Shown: positions 1-5,315, counted from the stretch's first letter. The stretch is 9,280 nt of DNA from an uncultured Bacilli bacterium (GCA_934215405.1 CAKPZU010000087.1:1-9280), one strand, 5' to 3'. Notes: generated by a model not told the origin, from the sequence alone. Numbers and translations: made by a program.

Positions 1-904
1 CTCCAATAACTACCTTTGCCTCATGATTTTTAATTTTATCATATTGAATTTGCTTTTCTTTTTTGCTTAAGGAGCCATGCCAAATGGCAATGTCTTTAAA
101 TTTACTTTTAAAGCGTTGAATTATCATAGGGGTTAAAGATATTTCAGGCACTAAAATAATTGCAGTTTTATTGATGCTTAAATAATACTCAACTAGCTTT
201 ATATAGACCTCTGTCTTACCGCTTCCAGTAACGCCTTGTAATAAATAAACATCATTATTTGAATTAACAATTGTATTAAAAGCTTGCTGCTGTTCCTCAT
301 TTAAGATGACATTGTTTACTTCCTTTTTATAGTCTTTAAAATAATCATCGTTAACTATTTCATCTTTTATATATAAAATGTTTTTTTTAATAAGAGTATT
401 AACCTTACTGCTTGATAAATCCTTATAAAATATACCATTATTATTTTTTATTTGATTGTAAAGCTCAATTTGGTAGTCCTTTAATGAATCTAAGGAGGCA
501 TTTTCATTTGCATATACCTTTTTAATTTTTTTATAAGTTATTTCCTTTAAAGCAGTACTTTTTGGCTTATATGATGGTGGTAGTATTGTTTGTAAGCAAT
601 AAATAAGTGGAGAAACATATTCCTTTTCCATATATTTTGCTAAATTAAAAAGCTCCTCATTTAAAATTGGCTCTTCATCGATAACATTATTTATGAATTT
701 GTATTTTATATTATCTTTTTTACATAACTGCTCATAGGTATAATTAGTATTTTTAATATTAATAACATAGCCAACAATATTTTGCGTGTTAAAAGGAACA
801 TATACGCGACAACCAATTTTAATATTTATATTGTCGTAACATAAATATGTGAAATATGAATCTATTTTAATGTTATGTTCAATCAATACTTCAACTAGCT
901 TCAT
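1..904 (-). CDS. priA: Primosomal protein N' (PriA helicase), N-terminal part, cut by the window edge
   Basis: The frame is open from ATG at 904 to the window edge, giving 301 residues of a protein that normally exceeds 700. PriA is the 3'-5' DNA helicase that recognises stalled forks and reloads the replicative helicase. The N-terminal 200 or so residues correspond to the DNA-binding region (for example the segment GCRVYVPFNTQNIVGYV near the start). A helicase core follows: Walker A GVTGSGKTEVY at residues 224-234, LVPEISLTP at 251-259, and WHGSLSKKEK from 275, all in the order and spacing typical of PriA. The visible part ends at KVVIG, just before the expected DEEH box, so the Walker B and zinc-binding motifs lie outside the window. 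AGGAG at 911-915, six bases from the ATG, supports this start. It lies 33 bp downstream of gmk, with a terminator hairpin in between. Truncation is only by the window. Confidence 0.93.
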   Translation of the reverse strand, partial: MKLVEVLIEHNIKIDSYFTYLCYDNINIKIGCRVYVPFNTQNIVGYVINIKNTNYTYEQLCKKDNIKYKFINNVIDEEPILNEELFNLAKYMEKEYVSPLIYCLQTILPPSYKPKSTALKEITYKKIKKVYANENASLDSLKDYQIELYNQIKNNNGIFYKDLSSSKVNTLIKKNILYIKDEIVNDDYFKDYKKEVNNVILNEEQQQAFNTIVNSNNDVYLLQGVTGSGKTEVYIKLVEYYLSINKTAIILVPEISLTPMIIQRFKSKFKDIAIWHGSLSKKEKQIQYDKIKNHEAKVVIG

Positions 905-915
905 TTTATGCTCCT

Positions 916-943
916 AAAAAAAAGTAGAACCGCAGTTCTACTT
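916..943 (-). terminator. Intrinsic terminator/attenuator between gmk and priA, overlapping the gmk stop
   Basis: Read on the minus strand, AAGTAGAAC (943-935), loop TGCG, then GTTCTACTT (930-922) form a perfect 9-bp stem, followed by six U residues (921-916). The loop is a UNCG-type tetraloop closed by a C-G pair, a class known to be unusually stable. The gmk stop codon (938-940) lies inside the 5' arm. The U-run runs straight into the priA ribosome binding site, leaving no room for a priA promoter, so priA expression must depend on read-through or on a promoter inside gmk. Confidence 0.75.
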
Positions 944-1501
944 ATCACTTTCATCATGAATGATTTTAATAATCGCACTGCTTGCATTTTGTACTGTATC
1001 GTTTAAAACGACATATTTATATTTAACTTTTTCTTGCATTTCGCTTTTTGCTTTTGATAATCTTTCTTGTACGATTTCTTCGGGTTCACTGCGTCTGCCA
1101 CGGATTCTTTTTTCAAGCTCTTCAAAGCTTGGTGGCATCATAAATATAGTTATATCATCAGGACACTTTGCCATTACCTGCTTAGCACCTTGAACTTCAA
1201 TTTCAAGTAAAACATTTTTTCCTTTTTCTAATAATTTTTTAATTTCTTTTTTAGGAGTACCATAATAGTTATTAACAAATTTAGCATATTCTAAAAATTC
1301 ATCTTTTTTAATTTCCTCTTCAAAATATTCCTTTGAAACAAAGTAGTAGTGCACACCATCTATTTCACCTTCACGAGGTAGCCTTGTAGTCATAGAAATT
1401 GAAAAAACCAAATTAATAGATTTATCTTTTAAAATGCTATCACGTACTGTTCCTTTTCCAACACCGCTAGGTCCACTTAAAACAAACAATTTTCCTGCCA
1501 T
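938..1501 (-). CDS. gmk: Guanylate kinase
   Basis: Catalyses ATP-dependent phosphorylation of GMP to GDP in the cytoplasm, essential for GTP and dGTP supply. It is 187 residues, close to the usual bacterial length. The P-loop GPSGVGKGT is at residues 10-18. The GMP-binding block SISMTTRLPREGEIDGVHYY (34-53) follows, then YGTPK (80-84), LLEIEVQGA (98-106) and the lid arginines in RIRGRRSEPEEIVQERL (132-148). All signature residues are present. The start at 1501 is supported by AGGAGG seven bases upstream (1508-1513). It is followed by priA on the same strand; in Bacillus subtilis rpoZ and coaBC lie between these two genes, and neither is present here. A TATAAT with an extended TG lies about 50 bp upstream of the start codon, so gmk probably begins its own transcript. 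Confidence 0.97.
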   Translation of the reverse strand: MAGKLFVLSGPSGVGKGTVRDSILKDKSINLVFSISMTTRLPREGEIDGVHYYFVSKEYFEEEIKKDEFLEYAKFVNNYYGTPKKEIKKLLEKGKNVLLEIEVQGAKQVMAKCPDDITIFMMPPSFEELEKRIRGRRSEPEEIVQERLSKAKSEMQEKVKYKYVVLNDTVQNASSAIIKIIHDESDK

Positions 1502-1517
1502 TGCGCTTCCTCCTAAA

Positions 1518-1536
1518 AAAGTATTTACAATACTTT
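1518..1536. repeat. Inverted repeat in the gmk leader
   Basis: AAAGTATT at 1518-1525 and AATACTTT at 1529-1536 are perfect 8-base arms with a 3-base spacer. They lie between the predicted gmk promoter and its ribosome binding site. On the minus strand the second arm is followed by a few U residues and then AGGAGG. It could be a weak leader hairpin or a protein-binding palindrome. Function is unknown. Confidence 0.5.
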
Positions 1537-1549
1537 CTTTTATTTTCTT

Positions 1550-1578
1550 ATTATAACATATTACTTTTACTTAAACAA
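1550..1578 (-). promoter_or_regulatory. Candidate sigma-A promoter for gmk
   Basis: On the minus strand a perfect TATAAT (1555-1550) is preceded by TGT, giving an extended -10 (TGnTATAAT). At 17 bp upstream is TTGTTT (1578-1573), which matches only the first three bases of the -35 consensus. The extended -10 could compensate. The predicted start would leave a leader of about 40 bases containing the inverted repeat at 1518-1536. Confidence 0.5.
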
Positions 1579-1886
1579 ATTATTTATTCTAAAAAAGTAC
1601 TATATTAAAGAAATTAATTTAAATAATCTTCATCTTTTTTATTTGTTAAGGAATCCTATTTTACAAAAGAGTCAAAAAATTCATCTGATTCATTATCAAA
1701 TGACAATTTTTATTACTTTTGCGGTTTATCAATACCATATCGAATGCAGGTATAACTATACGTCATTAAAAAATGGAATTTTCATCCCATTAAATGTAGT
1801 TATTGCGTAGAATCAATAATAGAATACTAGCCAATTAATGCTTTAGCAATATTTGTTAAGCAAATTTACGCTTTGTTTGAAAATAA
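1579..1886. other. Intergenic stretch without a supportable gene
   Basis: All six frames are broken by frequent stops and no ribosome binding site precedes an open frame. Base composition at about 1700-1830 is a little less A+T-rich than typical spacers here, and short protein-like stretches occur on both strands. An example on the minus strand is an acidic run FDNESDEFFDSFVK that ends at TAG (1656-1658). These could be remnants of a decayed gene, but I recognise no family. The real content appears to be the two outward promoters at its ends. Confidence 0.5.
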
Positions 1887-1888
1887 GA

Positions 1889-1917
1889 TTTCCTAATAAT
1901 TAAAAAAGCATTATAAT
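1889..1917 (+). promoter_or_regulatory. Candidate promoter for rqcH
   Basis: A perfect -10 TATAAT lies at 1912-1917. The best -35 at 17 bp spacing is TTTCCT (1889-1894), a weak match. The -10 lies 37 bp before the start codon, leaving a short leader with AGGAGG. The call rests mainly on the -10 hexamer and its position. Confidence 0.4.
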
Positions 1918-1954
1918 ATAAGAGCGGTTCAAGTTGAAAAAGGAGGAGTAGAAA

Positions 1955-3544
1955 ATGGCTTTAGATTATATTGCATTTGAAAGGATTATTTCTTTAATAA
2001 AGGCAAAAATTGAAAATGGTAAAATTGTAAAAATCTCACAAATATCAAATGAAGAATTTTTGCTTATAATTAGAAAGGATAGCTATAATTATAATCTTTT
2101 AATATCTACTCATCCTAATATGAGCTATATCAATTTAGTTAGTAAAAAGCCTGAAAGCAATCATATTAACACTAATTTGCTAATGCTACTTAGAAAGCAT
2201 TTAGAAAATGGTATTATTGAGGAAGTTAGCCAGCAAAATGATGATAGAATTGTGCTATTAAAAATTACTAATAGTGATGATTATTTTAATAGTACAAAGC
2301 ACAAATTATTTGTTGAGTTAATTGGTAAAGCGGCCAATTTAATATTAGCAAACAATGATGATGTAATTATTGATTCATTAAAGAAAATACCTCTTGCATA
2401 TCAAAATATTAGAACAATTCAGCAAGGAATACATTATACATTTCCTTTAAAGGCTAATGAAGAACAAATACCATATGATGTTTTAAATGAGCTTAGTTAT
2501 CGAAATATTACAATAGAAGAATTTAAAAGGCTTGTTTTCCAATCAAACGATATTTTTATTTCAACAAACAATGGTAAAACTGATTTTCATTTTGTCCCTT
2601 TAACATTTATGGGTAATGAATTTTTAAAATATGAATGGTCAATAGGATTAGAGGCCTTTTATGAAAAAACATTGAAAGATGAAAGACATCGCCAATTTAC
2701 ACAAGAAATGGAAAAGGTTTGTAAGCAAGAATTGAAAAAAAGTGAAAAGAAAAAGAAAAAGCTTCAGGAGGAATTGTTAATTGCAAGCCAGGGTATTATA
2801 TATAAATATTATGGTGACTTACTGATGACATATATGCAAGGCGTTGCAATTAATACGCCTAGCTTAACAGTTCATGATGAATATGAGAACAAAGATGTTA
2901 CCTTCCCATACGATTTAAATCATGATGTTTATTATAATGCTCAAGCATTTTATAAAAAATATCAAAAATCAAAGGTTGCTATTGTAAAAATTAATGAGCA
3001 AATAGAATTATGTGAAGAAAGCATTGATTATTTTACAAATGTTAAATATTTTTTAAGCCAAGCGGATTATTTACAGGCAATGCAAATAAAAGAGGAACTG
3101 ATTAACCTTGGCTATTTTAAAAAATTTATTAAACCTATAAATAATAAAAAGAATGAAAAGAAAAAAGAAAAGGTATATAAGCCTTTAGCAATAAAATATA
3201 ATGATATATATATTTATGCTGGTCAAAATAATTTACAAAATGAGTATTTAACCTTTAAAATGGCCAAGAAAGAATATATGTTTTTTCACGTAAAGCAAGG
3301 GCCAGGTGCTCATGTTGTTGTAGCAGCTACTAAGATTAATGATGAATTAATGAGACTTGCAGCAAATATTGCAGCATATTATTCAATGTATAAAAACTCA
3401 TCAACTGTTGCAGTTAATTACACATTAGTAAAAAATATTAAAAAAATTCCGGGTGGTAAGCCCGGAAAGGTCATAATCAACAATTATAAAACGACTTATG
3501 TTGATCCTGATTATGCATTATTTAAAGATTTAATTAAAATGTAG
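1955..3544 (+). CDS. rqcH: RqcH, NFACT-family ribosome quality-control protein (FbpA/YloA/Rqc2 homologue)
   Basis: Family role: binds large ribosomal subunits obstructed by peptidyl-tRNA and recruits tRNA-Ala to add a C-terminal poly-alanine degron to the stalled chain. Older annotations call it fibronectin-binding protein A. The product has 529 residues, slightly shorter than the roughly 570 usual in Bacilli. Visible parts: the NFACT-N domain (about 1-200) with LRKHLENG (79-86), an Asp-Arg pair at exactly 97-98, and KLFVELIGKAANLIL (117-131). A helix-rich, lysine-rich coiled-coil middle (about 235-400) begins with FYEKTLKDERHRQ. The NFACT-R domain (about 408-529) has YAGQNNLQNEYLT, FFHVKQGPGAHVVV and IKKIPGGKPGKV. 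D97/R98 match the residues needed for tailing in B. subtilis RqcH. Start: AGGAGG at 1941-1946, 8 bp before ATG. Its 3' end overlaps the convergent coat gene by 11 bp. Confidence 0.95.
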   Translation: MALDYIAFERIISLIKAKIENGKIVKISQISNEEFLLIIRKDSYNYNLLISTHPNMSYINLVSKKPESNHINTNLLMLLRKHLENGIIEEVSQQNDDRIVLLKITNSDDYFNSTKHKLFVELIGKAANLILANNDDVIIDSLKKIPLAYQNIRTIQQGIHYTFPLKANEEQIPYDVLNELSYRNITIEEFKRLVFQSNDIFISTNNGKTDFHFVPLTFMGNEFLKYEWSIGLEAFYEKTLKDERHRQFTQEMEKVCKQELKKSEKKKKKLQEELLIASQGIIYKYYGDLLMTYMQGVAINTPSLTVHDEYENKDVTFPYDLNHDVYYNAQAFYKKYQKSKVAIVKINEQIELCEESIDYFTNVKYFLSQADYLQAMQIKEELINLGYFKKFIKPINNKKNEKKKEKVYKPLAIKYNDIYIYAGQNNLQNEYLTFKMAKKEYMFFHVKQGPGAHVVVAATKINDELMRLAANIAAYYSMYKNSSTVAVNYTLVKNIKKIPGGKPGKVIINNYKTTYVDPDYALFKDLIKM

Positions 3545-3767
3545 CATTTGTTCCACCATGGCATACATCTTCTACAGATGTTGTCCTACTAACTTGATAT
3601 GTATATCTTGGCACATAATGATTAATTATATGATTTCTAACAGGTATTACTACTGGTTGATCATAGCAATATGTGCAATGAGTGCATACTACTCGTTCTG
3701 GACAAACAATAGGAGTTACCTTACATGGACAAGTTTTATATTGGCAATTGTAAAAGTTATTATTCAT
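3534..3767 (-). CDS. Small cysteine-rich protein, CotD-like spore coat candidate
   Basis: The product has 77 residues with eight cysteines (8, 13, 15, 22, 28, 31, 34, 69), no signal peptide and no membrane helix. The layout, with a Cys-rich head containing PIVCPERVVCTHC (19-31) followed by VIPVRNHIINHYVPRYTYQV (40-59), resembles the CotD family of inner/outer spore coat proteins: a Cys-Pro segment, a proline and valine run, then a His/Tyr-rich tail. In that family the cysteines and tyrosines help cross-link the coat. Start at 3767 is supported by AGGAGG seven bases upstream. It is the last of three small minus-strand genes, and its stop lies inside the rqcH coding end (11-bp overlap). Assignment to CotD is by pattern only. 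The reading frame itself is well supported by its ribosome binding site and composition. Confidence 0.72.
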   Translation of the reverse strand: MNNNFYNCQYKTCPCKVTPIVCPERVVCTHCTYCYDQPVVIPVRNHIINHYVPRYTYQVSRTTSVEDVCHGGTNATF

Positions 3768-3789
3768 AATATCCTCCTTTTTAAGAAAT

Positions 3790-3816
3790 AAGAGCTATAG
3801 AATTCTATAACTCTTT
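3790..3816. terminator. Bidirectional hairpin between the coat-like gene and the YjcZ-like gene
   Basis: AAGAG-C-TATAG (3790-3800), loop AATT, then CTATA-A-CTCTT (3805-3815) form an 11-position stem around a 14-base palindrome. On the plus strand there is one C/A mismatch, and the hairpin runs into TTTTTA, so it could end rqcH transcripts that cross the coat-like gene. On the minus strand the mismatch becomes a G-U pair and the stem is complete, but the tail is the poorer AUUUC. It would act there as a partial terminator or processing hairpin between cistrons. Confidence 0.6.
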
Positions 3817-3829
3817 TTATGATTTATTA

Positions 3830-3922
3830 TTAAACAGCCCACCAAGCGCCGATGATTACAAGTAAAATAAATAGTACAAGGAATAAAGCAAATCCTCCGC
3901 CATTACAATTTTGTAAAAACAT
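3830..3922 (-). CDS. YjcZ-like sporulation membrane peptide, 30 residues
   Basis: The product has 30 residues: a short polar head MFLQNCNGGG and then one hydrophobic helix FALFLVLFILLVIIGAWWAV to the end. This matches the YjcZ/tiny transmembrane sporulation family, whose hallmark is a Gly-rich head followed by FAL-VLFILLIIIG. These peptides are found in spores, and their function is unknown. The start at 3922 is supported by AAGGAGG (3930-3936), seven bases from the ATG. It is a tandem paralogue of the peptide encoded just upstream (3980-4117), sharing the block VLFILLVIIG. The stop TAA is at 3830-3832. Confidence 0.85.
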   Translation of the reverse strand: MFLQNCNGGGFALFLVLFILLVIIGAWWAV

Positions 3923-3965
3923 AATAGACCTCCTTCCATTCATAAAAAAACTTATATTTATATAT

Positions 3966-3988
3966 TATAGAAACCTATACTAGTATAG
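3966..3988. repeat. Three-arm inverted repeat at the end of the first YjcZ-like gene
   Basis: The arms TATAG (3966-3970), CTATA (3975-3979) and TATAG (3984-3988) allow two mutually exclusive hairpins in RNA. The right pair forms a perfect 14-base palindrome (3975-3988) that contains the stop codon of the gene ending at 3980. It may stabilise or separate the messages of the two tandem small genes. No proper U-run follows immediately, so I do not call it a terminator. Confidence 0.45.
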
Positions 3989-4117
3989 ATAAATTGAACC
4001 GATGATAACTAGTAAAATAAATAAAACTAATATTAATACAAAACTAGTGTTAAATCCACAATTAGTTGTTGGAGTACTAGTAACTGTTTGACAGCCACAA
4101 TTGCATTGATTATTCAT
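3980..4117 (-). CDS. YjcZ-like sporulation membrane peptide with a Cys-rich head, 45 residues
   Basis: The product has 45 residues. The head MNNQCNCGCQTVTSTPTTNC carries four cysteines and a Thr/Ser/Pro run. A single hydrophobic helix follows (about 25-44) ending VLFILLVIIGSIYLY, nearly identical in its core to the peptide at 3830-3922. This is the tiny-transmembrane YjcZ pattern with an unusual cysteine-bearing N-terminus. An MNN start followed by a Cys cluster is also seen in the CotD-like neighbour (MNNNFYNC). The start at 4117 is supported by AAGGAGG (4124-4130), six bases from the ATG. It is the first gene of the small cluster and carries a sigma-K-like promoter immediately upstream. Confidence 0.85.
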   Translation of the reverse strand: MNNQCNCGCQTVTSTPTTNCGFNTSFVLILVLFILLVIIGSIYLY

Positions 4118-4138
4118 AATTTACCTCCTTTTCTATAA

Positions 4139-4166
4139 TATATTATGATAATAAAAATAAAATGTT
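4139..4166 (-). promoter_or_regulatory. Sigma-K-like promoter for the small spore gene cluster
   Basis: On the minus strand GAACA (4167-4163) supplies the AC of the -35. After a 16-base spacer comes CATAATATA (4147-4139), which fits the known sigma-K -10 consensus CATAnnnTA. Transcription would start only about 15 bases before the first start codon, just including the ribosome binding site. Sigma-K drives late mother-cell genes such as coat proteins, consistent with the genes downstream. Sigma-E has a similar -10, so the choice between the two is inference. Confidence 0.5.
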
Positions 4167-4167
4167 C

Positions 4168-4388
4168 GAAATAATAGCTACAAAATAGTAAACGCAAAAT
4201 GTAAAGTCACACAAAAGATAGAACAAAAGTGAATTAAAAATCACTCAATGAGAATGAAAATTCTATTTTTTAATGATGTGGTGTTGTAATCATTACTAGT
4301 TTAAGATAAATAACTATAATCTTACCTGTCATTGATAAAAGATTAGGTGGCTTTTTTTACCCTCATCTTTAAAACAGGATTTCCTAAT
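4168..4388. other. Intergenic stretch with weak palindromes, no gene seen
   Basis: This lies between the spore cluster promoter and the HU-gene terminator. No open frame here has a ribosome binding site. Visible structures are a weak plus-strand hairpin AGAAT-GAAA-ATTCT followed by ATTTTTT (4251-4271), an 11-base palindrome GTAATCATTAC near 4287-4297, and arms TAATCTT (4317-4323) and AAGATTA (4339-4345) that precede a T7 run at 4352-4358 by six bases. None has an obvious upstream gene to terminate on the plus strand. Confidence 0.45.
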
Positions 4389-4414
4389 AAAAAAAGGTAT
4401 CCACAAGGACACCT
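4389..4414 (-). terminator. Intrinsic terminator of the HU-like gene
   Basis: On the minus strand AGGTGTCC (4414-4407), loop TTGT, then GGATACCT (4402-4395) form an 8-bp stem with one G-U pair, followed by six U residues. It begins 14 bases after the stop codon at 4429-4431. Confidence 0.85.
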
Positions 4415-4428
4415 AAAAATTAATATTA

Positions 4429-5130
4429 TTATTTAACAATTACAAAGTCGAATCTATCTTTTTCTTCTTTGATTTTGCATGTTGTTTTGTTTGCTTCATG
4501 CATTTTATCAACAACAACCTTTATTGCTGCAGCGATGTCTGCTTCATCTAAATCAGTTTCTTGCTTTAAAAGATGAATAACATTTTCAGTTGTACAATTT
4601 TGATTGTTATATACCCAAACTAAATCGTTATCCATAACCTCATCAAGAGGGCTCTTTACTTCTTCAGCTTTTTCTTCAGTAGGTTCAGCTTCTTCTTCAG
4701 TTTTTTCCTCTTCAACTTCTTCCTCGGCTACCTCCTCTTCAACAGCTTCTTCTTCATTAACTTCATCTTCAGTAGCATCTTCATCAATAGTTTCATCTTC
4801 TACTGCAGGAGTATCTAATGAGATAGCTTCAGTTACATCGCTTTCAATTTCAATTGCTTCAGGTTTTGGATCAATTTCAAAATATGGCTTAAAAGTAATT
4901 ACGTTGTGCTCTGGAACGATTTCTGCTTTTCCAGTCACAAGATTAATTTGCTCTTTAGCAGCAGTTTTTCTTAATTTAAAAATTCCAAGTCCGGCAATTT
5001 TAATAGTTTCATTAGCAACTAATCCTTCTTTTATGCCAGAAAAAACAGCGTCATAGAAAACCTTAGCTTCCTTTTTACTACAATTAGTTTTTGCAACAAT
5101 AATATCAATCAATTCTTTTTGTTTTAACAT
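4429..5130 (-). CDS. Enlarged HU-family DNA-binding protein with acidic linker and C-terminal extension
   Basis: The product has 233 residues against about 90 for ordinary HU. Residues 1-88 form an HU/IHF fold: an N-terminal helical dimerisation part (MLKQKELIDIIVAKTNCSKK onward), the GLGIFKLRKTAA strand (47-58), a beta arm 59-75, and VITFKP (77-82). At the arm tip the usual R-N-P-x-T-G becomes I-N-L-V-T-G (62-67), so the DNA-intercalating proline is replaced by leucine. Residues about 96-158 are strongly acidic, with quasi-repeats of the EEEV/EEEA type. Residues about 160-233 form a separate mixed-charge domain with two cysteines (179, 218) that I do not recognise. It is presumably a nucleoid or DNA-architecture protein; the acidic linker could compete with DNA or bind basic partners (inference). 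Start: AAGGAG nine bases before ATG. It has its own promoter and terminator, so it is monocistronic. Confidence 0.88.
   Translation of the reverse strand: MLKQKELIDIIVAKTNCSKKEAKVFYDAVFSGIKEGLVANETIKIAGLGIFKLRKTAAKEQINLVTGKAEIVPEHNVITFKPYFEIDPKPEAIEIESDVTEAISLDTPAVEDETIDEDATEDEVNEEEAVEEEVAEEEVEEEKTEEEAEPTEEKAEEVKSPLDEVMDNDLVWVYNNQNCTTENVIHLLKQETDLDEADIAAAIKVVVDKMHEANKTTCKIKEEKDRFDFVIVK
4657..4773 (-). repeat. Low-complexity Glu-rich coding repeat inside the HU-like gene
   Basis: Codons 120-158 are almost all GAA/GAG with interspersed Ala, Val, Thr and Lys, giving units such as EEEVA and EEEKT. On the plus strand this appears as an irregular CTTCTT/CTTCAG run. Such a tract is prone to length change by slippage, so linker length may vary between strains. 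Confidence 0.75.
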
Positions 5131-5161
5131 AAAGGTAATCTCCTTTTACTTACTTAAAGTA

Positions 5162-5190
5162 AATATACCATTTTTTTTCACTAATTTCAA
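5162..5190 (-). promoter_or_regulatory. Sigma-A promoter for the HU-like gene
   Basis: On the minus strand TTGAAA (5190-5185), a 17-base spacer and TATATT (5167-5162) are preceded by TGG (extended -10). The start codon is 31 bp downstream of the -10. Arms ACCATT (5167-5172) and AATGGT (5189-5194), read on the plus strand, flank the spacer as an inverted repeat that could serve as an operator. Confidence 0.7.
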
Positions 5191-5252
5191 TGGTTTTTGT
5201 AAAAATATAATAAAATAAATTTAAGCATTTTATTGTATTTGTACTTTTTGCA

Positions 5253-5270
5253 GTATATATTTATATATAC
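5253..5270. repeat. 18-bp inverted repeat between divergent promoters
   Basis: GTATATAT (5253-5260) and ATATATAC (5263-5270) are perfect 8-base arms around TT. The site lies 16 bp upstream of the -35 of the lipoprotein operon and about 60 bp upstream of the HU-gene -35, a typical place for a dimeric regulator. Because it is pure A/T apart from its ends, chance in A+T-rich DNA cannot be excluded. Confidence 0.5.
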
Positions 5271-5286
5271 AAAACTCATTTTTTTG

Positions 5287-5315
5287 TTGAAATATATTCC
5301 AAACTAAGTTATAAT
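5287..5315 (+). promoter_or_regulatory. Sigma-A promoter of the lipoprotein operon
   Basis: TTGAAA (5287-5292), a 17-base spacer and a perfect TATAAT (5310-5315). The predicted start near 5322 gives a leader of about 30 bases with AAGGAGG at 5334-5340, 11 bases before the ATG. This is the best promoter match in the window. Confidence 0.8.

Noticed and set aside
960..1193. Plus-strand ORF of 77 codons inside gmk
   Set aside because: Antisense shadow of a clear guanylate kinase; no ribosome binding site.
1887..1899. 13-nt exact repeat GATTTCCTAATAA also found at 4378-4390
   Set aside because: It is short and A+T-rich, lies in unrelated contexts (rqcH promoter region versus just past the HU terminator), and has no flanking similarity. 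Chance is plausible.
3558..3791. Plus-strand ORF of 77 codons with hydrophobic stretches
   Set aside because: It lies opposite the CotD-like gene, lacks a ribosome binding site, and its aromatic/hydrophobic content follows from the Cys/Tyr-rich antisense strand.
4317..4358. Plus-strand hairpin TAATCTT/AAGATTA followed by a T7 run, as a terminator
   Set aside because: The stem has a 15-base loop and is separated from the T-run by six bases, and no plus-strand gene lies directly upstream to be terminated.
4604..5056. Plus-strand ORF of 150 codons, very rich in serine
   Set aside because: It is the antisense shadow of the Glu-rich HU-like gene (GAA/GAG read backwards gives TTC/CTC and TCT). 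It has no ribosome binding site, and the minus-strand gene has its own promoter, HU motifs and terminator.
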